Positions 1-10,626 of a stretch of 43,316 nucleotides of DNA are shown here, piece after piece (positions within the stretch are counted from its first letter, which is position 1; each line of letters begins with the position of its first letter). The DNA comes from Dissophora ornata (Eukaryota > Mortierellomycota > Mortierellomycetes > Mortierellales > Mortierellaceae): assembly GCA_025201705.1 (NCBI GenBank), contig MU616775.1, positions 1 to 43,316 of the forward strand, given 5' to 3'. The notes below the pieces were generated by a model. It was not told the DNA's origin. It saw nothing but the letters and a program-made list of their open reading frames with translations, and made no database searches. Made by a program: the position numbers and the translations under genes.

Positions 1-608
1 GGGGGGGAGAAGGTGCAGAATGAGGGACAGATTGCGTGGGCCGCACGTTGGTGTGCTTCGCTTACGCTACTCCCCAACCTTCTGCTTTCTTTTCCGCACA
101 CCTCTGCAAACTGCCAGCATGCGTGTGTGATATCATCAAGGCTGGAACGGGGAAATTGGGGAAATTGGGGTGTGCTCAGGAACACAGCGTGCAGCGCTGG
201 AAACATGGGAGAAAAGTGGACACAAAAGCGCAGACCGCTCAGGGGCAAAAAAGAAAAAGAAAAAGAGAGATCAATTCATTTTCCCGCCAAAACATAAATA
301 AAAAATCTCGAAAACCATAAAAAAACTCCTCCTTCCCGAACTCATGTTGTGGTTTCCCGAATGTTTTGAATCACACCTATTATTATTAGACCCGTCTGTC
401 ACCGTCACGTCGCTGCACCGCAGAGTCCAAAATGGCGGGAAGACTGGTACAGCAACCAGCGCGTGCTACACCATAACAACATCGTCAACAACCTACGCTT
501 CGTCATGAAGCAGCGGACCCGGAGAAACATGCGCAGTATTTACAGCTTACCGCAAAGTGTTTTCGTCACTCTGCTGCAAACTACAGCGCGTTTGTGTATT
601 CATGGCCT
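1..608. other. intergenic / flank, no gene recognised
   Basis: This is the left edge of the window, beyond the 3' end of the minus-strand F-box gene. It holds an A-rich and purine-rich stretch (about 245-325) and several short open frames without recognisable motifs. An ATG at 432 opens a 14-codon frame that hits TAA. I see no gene here. Part of it is probably the 3' UTR of the F-box gene. Confidence 0.5.
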
Positions 609-2750
609 CTACAAAGTGTCTATGTCTTCTCTATTCCAAACACGACTATTGATGTGAATGCAGTAGAGGCTCTTGTTGCTCACAAACAGTCCTTGCACCA
701 GCCCTACCACTTCACAGTCGTTGGCATCCATCCAAGGCAGACCCAGTGTCAGTTTCTCCAAGGCAGCAGCGACAACGGGCTCAGAGTCGCTGTGAGCTGC
801 AAGGGCTTCTGTCAGATCCTACGAATTACAGCATTATGTACGCAGTGTGTGTTATTCAATTGTACTAGGCAAACTGTGATTACATAGCGCGGTCAATAGC
901 ACGAAGAAAAAGAGCAGCGCACCTACCTCTATTGAGCACTTGAAGAGACGAAGTGTTAGCACCCTGAGAGTAGACCGCCACAAAGCCATGGCTCTTTTCA
1001 ACAAAACCACAGAGACCCAATGCTCGATCAAGATCAAAGTATCAAGCTGACGTATTCTCTCTGGTTGATGTGAAACACCGTCCATGGACTCGCCCTTTTG
1101 AATTAGCCCTGATAACAGCCGATCGCCTGTCGACATATTAATGAATTTGGCTCGCCTTTCCCTCTCTTGATTGGCACAGCTGCTACAGAGTCCCTCGCCC
1201 CGTTCCTCAGCGCTGATCCTCGTCCTCCAGCAGGACTTCCTGTCCACATTAAACACCTCAAGGTTTGGTCCACATAGCTCCAAAACACCTTCCACTGTCA
1301 CCTGTGATCCGTAATACGAGTCCAAAAGCTCAATCTCCTTCAGTCCCTGCCTCCGGTCTTGATGGCGCGGGAATAGAGCCGAGACTGTGGGCTTGAATCC
1401 CGCTAAAGACTCATCGGAAATCCATGTGAGATGCTGTAGTCGAATGCGCGACATTTGCGCACAGTTGTAGCCAAACTCCTTCAAAGCAAGATCTATCCTC
1501 GACTCCATGTCCATCTCTGCAAGGACATTATTATCTTGCAAAGGAGTTGGGGCGCCTGCTCCATTCAGGGACGTCACACCGACGTCTGAGACTGCAAGAC
1601 TCCAAACAATATTGTCGATCAGGTGTGTAGGGTTATCCGACAGTGCAATGCTACAGCGTATGCACGACTGTCCATATGATGATGGTTCCGCGCTCGATCC
1701 TATAGACGCCTGTGTCCCTGTGCTTTCCTGAATAGACTCAGAATTGATACCATCTTGGTTCCAGTCTTCAGGACCATCGACAGGGAATAGAGTGTGCTCC
1801 CCCACGGGACGAATTATGATGTGCTGACGGATTTCCAATGTCCTAAGAGAGGCTCCACAGGAGCGAGCAAATTGCGTGAGAACAGTGGTTCCAGCGGCCT
1901 GGCAATGGTCCAATATTAGGGTGTCAAGATGTCGCGCATTTGCAAGTAATTGAGCGATGGCCAAAAACTCGTCTTGTCGCGTAGGTGGCCGCGAAAAGAT
2001 CAATTTTCGGAGTGACAAAAGATTCGCCTCCAAAAGATCGAGGAGCGGGACGTTCAGCAGCCATTTGTAGTGGAGGCGGGACAGTCTCATCCCAGGCACT
2101 TCGTGAAGGATGTATTGCATCGTGTGTGAAAACACCTCTGAGATATCCAGAAGCAGCACGACGGGTCCTGGCGGCGGCAACGACCTTTTCTTCCGACGCA
2201 CCAACACAGCCTTTGGCGATTTGCTTCTAGAGGGTGTTGGGGATGGAGGGGGAGAGACCTCTACTGTTGTTGGTGGTGGGGAGTCTGCCCTGGCGAAGGC
2301 AGGTGCGGTCCAGAGCAAAGCCTGGAGATCCCAGAGCTGAATCAGATCTTGCTTGACGGGGGCAGCGGTGCCGACGATGCGACAAGGCTTTTTGATCATG
2401 GCACGGTAGTCGATCCCGAGGCCCATGCTGAGGTTCGTGGGGTAAGAGTGGGTGGCGTCGTGGCAAGCCGAGTCCCAGAAGGGAGTCTGTCCGTTATGGA
2501 GACGGTCCTGGAGAGCCAATGTGGCGACAAAGGAATGGAGGCAGTTGATGTTGACGATGGGTTGGTGATAGATCAGCTCGAGGGCAAGGCGAGCCCACTG
2601 CTTGCAGAGGGTGAGGATGGGCCACAGCGCGGAGGGCTCGTTGCAGCTGTCGAGGAAGGAGAGGATGTGGAGGATGATTTCCGGGGCCAGCCTTGCGGAG
2701 ACATGTAGGGTCTGATCCAGTGCGTGGCAGCCATGTGGTCCCGAGGTCAT
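609..2750 (-). CDS. F-box / leucine-rich-repeat-like protein (2 exons, 677 aa)
   Basis: A probable substrate-recognition subunit of an SCF ubiquitin ligase. Exon 1 is 2750-927 (608 codons) and exon 2 is 818-609 (69 codons plus stop). The intron is 819-926, donor GTAGGT, acceptor TTCGTAG, phase 0. Reading on past 927 without splicing gives a hydrophobic tail unlike the rest, while the spliced exon continues sensibly (begins DLTEALAAHSDSEPV, ends REDIDTL). The F-box lies near residues 18-60 (LAPEIILHILSFLD). Downstream are irregular leucine-rich segments such as LLDLLEANLLSLRKLIF, ARHLDTLILDHCQA and STLRVLTLRLFKCSIE, with proline/serine-rich inserts (SPPPSPTPSRSKSPK). F-box/LRR proteins of this loose type are numerous in Mortierella-like fungi and their substrates cannot be predicted. 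The ATG at 2750 follows a purine-rich leader. Family confidence is good; specific function is unknown. Confidence 0.8.
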
Positions 2751-3175
2751 GGTTGCAGGCGGGGAGGAGGGAAGAGCAGGAGACGGAGGAGAGGAAGCGG
2801 GGAGGAGGAGGAGGAGAAGGAGAAGGAGAAGGAGGAGGAGGAAGAAGAAGAAGAAGAAGAAGAAGAAGAAGGAGAATGAGGCAATGCGGAGTGAGGATGT
2901 GGAATCATGGCCATGGGAGACATGGGTGACTCAACGAGGGCAAACGTACCCGAGCGTCGCATGCGATTGGTGAGCGGCATTTAGCTTTTTGCTTCTGGAC
3001 CACACACGCATGTGAAGCCCCACCCGACGCAGTCCCACACACAGCACTCGTCGCAACCGTCCCGTCGACGCCATCGCTGGCGACTTCGCCCGTCTGTCTA
3101 CGCCCGCGGCCAATCAGCCACATGGGATCTGTATGTACACACATCTTTATCTCTTCATTGGATGCCGCTGTTCTC
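2751..3175. other. intergenic spacer, probable promoter of the F-box gene
   Basis: Lies between the 5' end of the F-box gene and the stop of the GNAT gene, both on the minus strand. Its left part is the polypurine tract listed separately. The rest is unremarkable mixed sequence. The long open frames through the purine tract encode only Gly/Arg/Glu or Ser/Pro runs and are not taken as genes. Confidence 0.5.
2794..2876. repeat. GGA/GAA polypurine microsatellite
   Basis: An almost pure purine run of GAG, GGA and GAA triplets, ending in about ten GAA units. It lies about 45 nt upstream of the F-box gene start codon. Read on the minus strand it is a CT-rich tract in the likely 5' leader or core promoter, which is common in fungal promoters. 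Confidence 0.85.
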
Positions 3176-3874
3176 CTATTCTTTCGGGACATCCACAATG
3201 TAGTGCGCAACGTCCTTCGTCGCATTGAACTTGGCCACAAAGCACGGCTCCCCCGCCGTCCGCCTCATCCCCGCATGCTCCATCACCCGCCGGCTGCCCA
3301 TATTCTCCACCCATGCCTCGCCGTGCACCCGCTCGTACCCAAACTCTTGCCATGCCATCGCCTCCACCGCATACGCCACCACCTGGCTCATGATACCCTT
3401 GCCCGAGTACTCTGGCGAGATCCAGTACCCAAGTCCGCCGCATCTCAAGACCTCTCCTGCGCTCCTCGATCCTGCCTCGTCGTAGCACGGCCCAATGTTG
3501 TCGCCATGGTCAAACGCGTCCATCGCCAAGAGCCCAATCATTGGCCCTCCAGTCGACGTGCGAATTGCCCAGCTGGCATTCACACCCGTCTCGACCCGCT
3601 TGCGCAAATGTCGCTTTGCAAAGTAGATAGCCTCGGCCTCTGGGAAAGGAAATGTCATCTTGCTAGAGTAGAGTCCTTCGGAAATGGTCTTGTTGATGTT
3701 TAAAACCCGACAGAGCTCTGGCGAGTCCGAGAGCCAGATCGGCGTGAGCCAGATTGAATCCGTGACTTTGTAGGGCCCCACGCATCGGATCGGCCTTGTG
3801 CTGGTTGTCTCTTGTTCGTCAACCGTGTCAGCCACGTGTATTGTTTCTGGCTGGGATACGATCGCGTCTAGCAT
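3176..3874 (-). CDS. GNAT-family N-acetyltransferase (232 aa)
   Basis: A single-exon gene resembling RimJ/RimL-type GNAT acetyltransferases, which move acetyl from acetyl-CoA to an amine; the substrate is unknown. Conserved pieces appear in order. An acceptor-side segment around residues 95-120 contains NASWAIRTSTGGPMIGLLAM. The motif A region near residue 150 contains GGLGYWISPEYSGKGIMSQ, where a glycine-containing turn replaces the classic Q/RxxGxG/A. The motif B region contains AMAWQEFGYERVHGEAWVEN followed by MGSRRVMEHAGMR, the usual 'N..S.RV.EK.GF' element. The first in-frame ATG is at 3874; the open frame extends 20 codons further upstream without an ATG. It is C-ending-codon rich. It sits between an F-box gene and a chitin deacetylase with no evident functional link. 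Confidence 0.8.
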   Translation of the reverse strand: MLDAIVSQPETIHVADTVDEQETTSTRPIRCVGPYKVTDSIWLTPIWLSDSPELCRVLNINKTISEGLYSSKMTFPFPEAEAIYFAKRHLRKRVETGVNASWAIRTSTGGPMIGLLAMDAFDHGDNIGPCYDEAGSRSAGEVLRCGGLGYWISPEYSGKGIMSQVVAYAVEAMAWQEFGYERVHGEAWVENMGSRRVMEHAGMRRTAGEPCFVAKFNATKDVAHYIVDVPKE

Positions 3875-4110
3875 TTGTGGTGTGTGGTGCCTGTTTCTGT
3901 AGGCGAGAAAATAATATGGCGAACGCGTTGTCAAGATGGCGAATGAGATGAGAAATGCAAAGGATCAAAGTTCATGCTAATATACGCTGTCCATGGAGCG
4001 CCGCAGTCTACAACGGCTGTTGGAAGACGACATATTGTGTGTGACAATACTTTAGTCATGAAGTGTCTAAAATGAAAAATTGTGTCTGTGTATGCAACGG
4101 AGTACAGCAA

Positions 4111-5540
4111 TTAAAAAATCATAAAGAGGATGCTAGAAAGGGCTAACGTTGCCATCATGGTGCCACCACGTCTGGAAGCACCTGCAGCGCTGCTTGGTGC
4201 TGCCATGGAACTCGCTTCTGATCTGCCAGTCCCGGCGGACTTGCCGCCGTTGCCAGGCCCATGGCCCTGGTATGGGTGAGCGTCATTGAGGCATTCGGCC
4301 ACAGACATGACGTTTAGCTTGCCCTTGGCGCCGACAGGAGCCAGACGCCTTTCAAACTCGACTGTGACCGGGTAAAGGTCGTGCTGGAGAGTGATGATGC
4401 CTTTAGTGCTGGGATTGGTGCCATAGGCCTTCAGCGTGTTGGACATGTTTGTCACCGCAGCGGAAAGCGTGGCCTCTGTATACCCGTTATTTAATGCAAA
4501 ATCCTTGGAGTCGTAGTTGTCGTTCGTCCTAGTACGTTGAATACAGAAGGAGAAAGAGAGAGAGAGAGCGGGAAGTAAGGGGTTAAGAAAGTGACCGCGG
4601 TATCGTCCACGGCTTTTGAACCAGGTGGATGGGGCAGGGCCACATCTATCTTACCAATCCACGACAGTGTATCCCAGCTTCTTGACGACGGCGCGGACGC
4701 GGTTATCGATGTCTCCGTACGGCGGACGCATGTACTTCATGCGGAGACCTGTAATGTCCATGACAGCTTTCTCAGTCCACTTGAGCTCTGCGACAATTTG
4801 CTCGTTGGTGAGGGTGGTGAGAGGGTAGTGAGACCAGGTATGAGAGGCGACATGGTGTCCCTCGGCCACCTCCTGCTTCAAGATCTCGGCGTTCCGGACA
4901 ACGTTGCTCCCCGTCACGAAGAAAGTCGCTTTGACATTGTACGTCTTCAGAGTGTGGAGCAGGTTTGGTGTATTGATGGTAGGACCTAAATATCAAAGAC
5001 AGAGGCGACAGTAATAGTCGTTCGAATAATTCGAGATGAGTTTTTGTTGGATCGATGTTGTGCGGCAGGAGATGCTATGCTCAGCCAGACGCGAATGAGA
5101 GCTGCCATGCGCAGACGGAAATTATTAAGATAACGACGTCAAAGGGACTCAAGGAGGAGCTCAAGGGACGAACGAGGAGTTCCTGCAAGAGACATGTGTA
5201 CAAATCCAGTAGGCGATTCCATACCATCGTCAAACGTCAGACCCCAGGTGCCGGGTGTTGGACAAGTCTCAATGTCGTCGGCGGGACAGCTCTGGCATGT
5301 CCACCAGCACTGATTGGCTGGGATGTCCTTGAGGGCTGGGCAAGCAGGCGGGTTGCCAGTGTGGATGGGGAAGACAGGGACGTCAGCAAAAGAAAGGCCG
5401 TTGAGCCACCCTTTGACTTCTAGAGAGTTGATTGACGGGACCACATTGACTGGCGGGAATGTAGAAAAGTTGAAATGGCCCTGGGCGGCGACTGCGGTCG
5501 CGAGGACTACGAGCTTTACGGCTGAGAGACCCGCCTTCAT
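4111..5540 (-). CDS. chitin deacetylase, secreted and probably GPI-anchored (3 exons, 354 aa)
   Basis: A polysaccharide deacetylase (NodB domain, carbohydrate esterase family 4) that removes acetyl groups from cell-wall chitin to give chitosan. Exons are 5540-5225, 4985-4655 and 4528-4111; introns are 4986-5224 (GTATGG...TTTAG) and 4529-4654 (GTAAGA...CTAG). Splicing completes motif 1, TFDDGP, across intron 1 and the VVDW/TNDN motif across intron 2, which strongly supports the model. The N-terminus is a signal peptide (MKAGLSAVKLVVLATAVAAQ). Catalytic features visible are TFDDGP (residues 102-107), the metal-binding SHTWSH, RPPYGD and the late LQHDL. The C-terminus is Ser/Ala/Gly-rich and ends in a short hydrophobic tail (MATLALSSILFMIF), typical of a GPI-addition signal. 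It is divergent from RPL3, sharing an upstream region with a long GA microsatellite. Confidence 0.93.
4551..4573. repeat. short GA repeat in chitin deacetylase intron 2
   Basis: A GAGAAAGAGAGAGAGAG-type run inside intron 2. Read on the gene strand it is a CT-rich polypyrimidine stretch shortly before the acceptor. Confidence 0.6.
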
Positions 5541-5882
5541 GATTCGAGTGAAGCCTGCAGTGCTAAATCCGAGGTCGCTGATGAATAGTCGAATGGGAGA
5601 CGAGTGGGTAAGAAAGACGGTGACAAAGGCGGCAAGGAAGAATGGATGAGAGGGAGGGGGTAAGAAGAGGTGCGTTTGCTGACACCAGCAGGTGCTGTGA
5701 TGGATTGACAGGAGACCTGCTCCTTGCTTGAGGGTGAGCCACGAAAGTTGAAGGCGGAGAAAGTCCAAACTGGGTAGCGAAGAAGAAAAAGATGAGAGGG
5801 AAGGGGAAGCTGATGAGGAAGGGTTGGAAGCCTGTATGCATTAATAGACATCATGGATAGTATTAAGCAGAGAGAGAGAGAC

Positions 5883-5931
<49 letters not shown>

Positions 5932-6448
5932 GAGGAACCAGGCGCGAACATGGCTCTAGCCTAAGAATAGCACCACCCGCCGGCGCCAGGAGCGCACAGA
6001 CATGGTATAGAGTCAAGGCCAAACAGCGGCGATTACTGGGATGCGTGCGGCCCTGGTCAAGGCAAGGCAAGGCCTGTGTATGCTGCGTGCCGTGAATGCA
6101 TTCCAATTTTCCTGGTGCATCCTCGGTAAGATGCCTTGCCTGTAGTCTTGAAACAGGCAAACAATGCTCTATCTAGCCTTGTCAGCGTTCCTTTTTTCCT
6201 TCTTGTCAGAGCCTTGAATTTTCTCGCCTTCCACAGAGCGCGGAGCCATGATGGCGTACATAGAGTGGCAGCGCCTGGAGATGAGATGTGTTCGTTGCAC
6301 TTGGAGGCATAGAGTTTGGCACAACGGACCTGTCGGACCTAGCCTGCAAGCTTAAGGGGTGCATGACGGCAAATCAATTTTTTTCTGCATATTAGACCCC
6401 CTTCTGCCACGGCACTGTTTGCTCCTTCTCTAATCATTCTCGACTACA
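5541..6448. promoter_or_regulatory. divergent promoter region between chitin deacetylase and RPL3
   Basis: About 900 nt separate the two divergent start codons. It holds a long GA microsatellite (5870-5935) and, next to RPL3, pyrimidine-rich sequence with TTCTCTAATCATTCTC just before the ATG at 6449. The overlapping minus-strand open frames here are low-complexity Leu/Ser runs produced by the CT repeat and are not taken as genes. No specific factor site is claimed. Confidence 0.55.
5870..5935. repeat. (GA)n microsatellite
   Basis: About 66 nt of nearly perfect GA/AGAC dinucleotide repeat in the divergent chitin deacetylase-RPL3 intergenic region, about 330 nt upstream of the deacetylase start. 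Confidence 0.9.
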
Positions 6449-8125
6449 ATGGTACATTCCCTAACAGTGCTGCCTGCAGGCTTGCCCAGATGGGCAGGCA
6501 CATCCATCCATCCATCCATCCATCCGTTGCCTTGCGGTGCATCCACTGCAATGCAAGGCATCTCAGTGGATCATGCGCTCGTCCCACAGCGCATCCCACC
6601 GATTCGACGTCCTGGGATTCAGGAATACACTCATCGCCATGCCACTCCAGCTCTCGAATCCCGAATTGCTGGCCTGGTTCCAAAGCTTAGCCCAGCTCCA
6701 CGATTCGCAACGGCTTTGAACCAAGGGAGTGTGAATCATATCTGGCAGCATCGACTCTACTCGTTTGTTTGCAGATTGAGGATCACTCGCTCTGGCAGAC
6801 TCGACCACCAGGGACAGATCGAGAAGCAGAATAGGGATTCCAACAACGCACAGCACTGTTTACTCTGGACAGCACATACCATGTGCGCTCACTGGAGTGC
6901 AGCCAATTTTTTTTTTGAGATCGTGAAGCTGACGCTTGTTTGCCTTTTTATCTTGCCCATGTAGTCTCACCGTAAGTTTGAGAGACCTCGTCACGGTTCC
7001 CTTGGGTTCTTGCCCCGCAAGCGTGCTGCCCGCCACAGAGGTAAGGCTAAGTCCTTCCCCAAGGATGATGCCTCCAAGCCCGTCCACTTGACCGCCTTCA
7101 TGGGTTACAAGGCCGGTATGACCCACGTCGTCCGCGACTTGGACCGTCCCGGTTCCAAGATGCACAAGAAGGAGATCGTCGAGGCCGTCACCATTATCGA
7201 GACCCCCCCCATGGTCGTTGTCGGTGTTGTCGGTTACGTCGAGACCCCCCGTGGTCTCCGCTCCTTGACCACCGTCTGGGCTGAGCACTTGTCCGAGGAG
7301 CTCAAGCGTCGCTTCTACAAGAACTGGTACCGCTCCAAGAAAAAGGCCTTCACCAAGTACGCCAAGCAGCACGCCAACGGCGCCAAGCCCGTCCTCCGCG
7401 AGATCGAGCGTATCAAGAAGTACTGCTCTGTCGTCCGTGTCATTGTCCACACTCAGGTCCGCAAGGTCAAGATTGGTCAGAAGAAGGCTCACGTCATGGA
7501 GGTTCAGCTGAACGGTGGTTCCATCGCCGACAAGGTCAACTTCGCCTACGAGCACTTTGAGAAGACTGTCGACATTAACTCTGTCTTGGAGCAGGATGAG
7601 ATGATCGATGTCATTGCCGTCACCAAGGGTCACGGTTTCGAGGGTGTCACTCACCGTTGGGGCACCAAGAAGCTTCCTCGCAAGACCCACAAGGGTCTCC
7701 GCAAGGTTGCTTGTATCGGAGCCTGGCATCCTTCCCGAGTCATGTACTCGGTTCCCCGTGCCGGTCAGAACGGTTACCATCACCGTACTGAGGTCAACAA
7801 GAAGATCTACCGCATCGGAAAGGGCGAGGACAAGTCGAACGCCAAGACTGAGTATGATTTGACTGAGAAGCCCATCACTCCCCTCGGTGGTTTCCCCCAC
7901 TACGGTATCGTCAACGAGGACTACGTCATGATCAAGGGATGCTGCGCTGGTACCAGGAAGCGCGTCGTCACTCTCCGCAAGTCTCTGTTGGTCCACACCA
8001 AGCGCTCTGCCTTGGAGAACGTCCAGCTCAAGTTCATCGACACCTCCTCCAAGTTCGGCCACGGTCGCTTCCAGACCCGCGAGGAGCGTCAGCAGTTCCA
8101 GGGCACCTTGAAGAAGGATCTTTAA
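6449..8125 (+). CDS. RPL3: 60S ribosomal protein L3 (uL3), 2 exons, 387 aa
   Basis: A core protein of the large ribosomal subunit whose extension reaches the peptidyl-transferase centre. Exon 2 is 6965-8125 and begins [20 protein letters not shown], the conserved uL3 N-terminus lacking only the initiator Met. The acceptor GTAG ends at 6964, after a CTGAC branch site. The initiator is inferred to be a three-base first exon, ATG at 6449-6451, followed by donor GTACAT; this gives a 513-nt intron and exactly 387 residues, equal to yeast Rpl3. Hallmarks include [20 protein letters not shown], the [21 protein letters not shown] segment with the conserved tryptophan loop, and a basic C-terminus. Codons are strongly biased to C-ending forms (high expression). 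The exact first exon is inferred; exon 2 is certain. Confidence 0.97.
6499..6526. repeat. (CATC)n repeat in RPL3 intron 1
   Basis: About six CATC units near the 5' end of the long first RPL3 intron. A simple repeat with no assigned role. Confidence 0.75.
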
Positions 8126-8421
8126 ATATCTCTTTCTGGTCTCTTTCTGAACATGGCAAGGACTGCGTGAGATGTTTTGTAATAAAAACGACAAACAATG
8201 TTTCCCGCAACCGATCTATTTTGTTCATTAAAAAAAAAAAACGCATTGGTGTTTTTTTTGTTTGTTTGTATTTGTTTATTGTACCCATCGCCGCCATGTT
8301 TTTATTAATTATTGAGTTCCTGGAAGGGAAAAAAAAAAAAAAGCAAATTCCAAGAGTCGGGTATGTAATGTTTGATGCTTTAAGCATCTATTCATTTAAG
8401 CGGCGAAAAAAAAGGGTCTGT
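8126..8421. other. convergent 3' region, RPL3 and FAD monooxygenase
   Basis: The spacer between two convergent genes. It has AT-rich runs of A and T and an AATAAA at about 8181, 55 nt after the RPL3 stop, a plausible polyadenylation signal. A further A-run and TTAATTATT stretch lies toward the monooxygenase stop. No gene is seen. Confidence 0.6.
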
Positions 8422-10176
8422 TTACGGTTGTGAGTCCCGCAACAGTCGCTCAGAGATTTTTTGCTCTTTGGCTTTGTTCGAGCCGCGGTCTTCCACAAAC
8501 GGAAGGAACGAGAGTTGAGGTCTGCTGCTGTTGAACTTGTCGTTTCCCATATTGAAGTTCCAGGCCGTGTTGAAGATGAGTCTGCGCATCACGCCTGCAA
8601 CTAATCCTTGATCATGAAAGACTTTGTCTATGGTGTTTGTCTCGTCGATCGACGACTTTGCAATCACGCTTCGCTTGGAGTGGTATTTTCTAAAGGCCTT
8701 GGTGATCTCGTTTGGAGAATTGTGTTCCATGTCATAGAGCAGGTTGACGAGGCACACTCCATCCAGGATGCCTTGGATAGCCCCCTGTCCTCCAACCAAC
8801 AGTTGTGGATGACAAGCATCGCCTACAAGTACGATGCGGCTATGATACCAGGTCTTGTAAAGGCGTTCCTCAAGATCGACTCGCGACATGCTTTCCCGCG
8901 GCGTATGGCTCAAAAAGTCGCGCACCTTCCCTACACCAGCAGCGCAGCGAGCCTCCAAGAGGTCTTTGAACTGATCATCGAAATCCGGCCCGGGCACTAG
9001 CCAGTCGTGATATATATTTTGCTGTGGCAGCGAAGGCGTTTGCGAAGAAAAGGAAGAGTGGGAAAGCTGACGGCGTAATGTCGCATCCCGCCGCTGGGCT
9101 GTGTGAGCGTCTGTGAAGGCGCTCTGGCCGTATTTTGGCGTTGACAGTTGCCCATTGAGACCCCAAGCAATGCGGTTACCAGGGGCAGGCATATACCAGA
9201 ACTGAGAAATACCCGGGAGAGAAAGAAAGAGAGGAAGAGAGAGAGAGAGAGAAAGAAAGATCAGTTCTTCCGTTGATTTCGAAAAAGACGACTGGCCTTT
9301 GCGCTGGCTTGCGATCCGTTACAAAAGGTCACCTACGGAGCGGGGCGTCCCATTGTAGATCACCTGGAAATCCGACTTTTCGTCCGTGATCAATGGGTAG
9401 ACCGTTTGGTCAAGAACGTCCGACACGCCGGTGATGCTCGTATGATCATAGATAGAGGGCTCCATGTCCGCATCCGGTAGCTTTCCTTGCTCCGCTAGCT
9501 GCTTGTACATCCGCTCGCGAGTCCGGCTCTGCGCGCCATCAGCACCAACGATAATATCACCGTAGTAGGTCGATCCGTCCGAGCACTTGCAGGAGACACC
9601 GTTGGAGTTCTGGAGTGTGTCCACGACAATCTTGCCCCGGCGCAGGTTGGCTTTTGGAACTCTGTCCAGTAATATCTTGTAGAACGCTGGACGTGTCATG
9701 ATCCTATATGGATAGCCATATCGTTCGGGGCCGAAACCAATGAATCCACCCAATCTTCGGCATTCGACATCAATGACAGTAATACCCGTAACTGGTATGG
9801 AGACCTTCTCGATCTGATCAAGCAAACCCATTTGTTCTAGGAGCCGCAAGACGGGTGGGCCGAGAGTGAGGGCTGATCCAGCCCCGGCCTCGTCGCCTGT
9901 GTATTGCTCTAGGATCTCATACTCGATATTGGCCAGATCCATCATAATGGCGAGTGCAAGGCCTGAGATCCCTCCTCCAACAATAAGAGCTTTGAGCGTG
10001 TTGACACCCTTTTTGTGGGAGATGGTGAGGATGGACATGTCGAAGGGAACCGCGTTGGAGGGGTCCCTGCTCACTAGTGGGGCGTGTGCTGGTGGCAGAG
10101 GCCTCAAGTCCGGGATCTCCTCGGAATTCGTCGCTGACACGGACACATATCCTCGAGAACGTTGGCCTAGTGGCAT
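8422..10176 (-). CDS. FAD-dependent monooxygenase (2 exons, 539 aa)
   Basis: An aromatic-ring-hydroxylase-like flavoprotein (FAD_binding_3 family, salicylate hydroxylase/6-hydroxynicotinate monooxygenase type). It is expected to use NAD(P)H and O2 to oxygenate a small substrate, which is unidentified. Exons are 10176-9337 and 9201-8422; the intron 9202-9336 (GTAGGT...CTCAG, phase 0) joins NGTPRS to FWYMPAPG. The Rossmann GxGxxG motif is ALIVGGGISGLALAIMM (about residues 62-78), followed by the acidic FAD-ribose residue in EILEQY. The DG motif is VGADGAQSRTRERM. The second FAD motif is LVGDACHPQLLVGGQGAIQG. The first ATG in frame is at 10176. The intron's polypyrimidine tract is a CT microsatellite. 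The neighbour upstream on the same strand is an MFS carrier; a shared pathway is possible but unproven. Confidence 0.88.
9216..9259. repeat. GA/CT microsatellite inside the monooxygenase intron
   Basis: A run of GAGAGAAAGAAAGAGAGG-type sequence. On the gene (minus) strand it is a CT repeat occupying the polypyrimidine tract about 15 nt before the TTTCTCAG acceptor. Confidence 0.8.
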
Positions 10177-10626
10177 CGTATGTTTTGTTTGAAGGAGGCT
10201 GGGGCGCGGTGAATGAGAGTCTATCGAGTTGTTTTCCTGCAGTTCCTTGAGAGGGCTTTGATCGTTGATGTCGTTTTTACCCCTCCCGATGCAATGAGGC
10301 GATGGTGATGGCGATGGAAATGAGGAAGAGAGAATCAGGGCTGCGGTGGATCGTGTTGGAGAGGAGCAGCTGTGTCCGTGTTTTGTTGTGGGATGGATGC
10401 TCTGTGCTCTCATGTACACACAAACACACCGTCTCTCTCGCTTCCATCTTTTTTCCTTCCTTCTGGCGAACGTATCCATTGTGTGAGCAGTAGTGCTCTA
10501 AATAGTAAATAGTTTGCACTAGTCTAATTATGAACGGCACAGGTTCTTCCACATGGTGTTGTGCTCTTTGGGCTGATCGCAATTATAATATGCGAAGAAG
10601 CAAAATGTATATTGTTTTATAGCGGA
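10177..10626. promoter_or_regulatory. upstream region of the FAD monooxygenase
   Basis: 450 nt between the monooxygenase start and the stop of the MFS gene, both on the minus strand. The monooxygenase promoter must lie here. Frames extend upstream of the ATG but are Ser/Pro/His low-complexity. No recognisable factor site is claimed. Confidence 0.45.

Noticed and set aside
432..608. A possible plus-strand gene starting at ATG 432
   Set aside because: The frame stops after 14 codons. Protein-like reading resumes after the stop, but no splice pair was convincing and it would run into the antisense of the F-box gene.
2693..2980. Open frames through the polypurine tract
   Set aside because: Low-complexity Gly/Arg/Lys/Glu or Ser/Pro runs dictated by the repeat.
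6452..6964. Box C/D snoRNA in the long RPL3 intron
   Set aside because: No RTGATGA box with a matching CTGA at suitable spacing was seen; the only CTGA is the branch site near the acceptor.
6860..8194. A 444-codon open frame on the minus strand
   Set aside because: It is exactly antisense to RPL3. The protein is Leu/Val/Asp/Gly-rich, which is what the opposite strand of C-ending-codon-biased genes yields.
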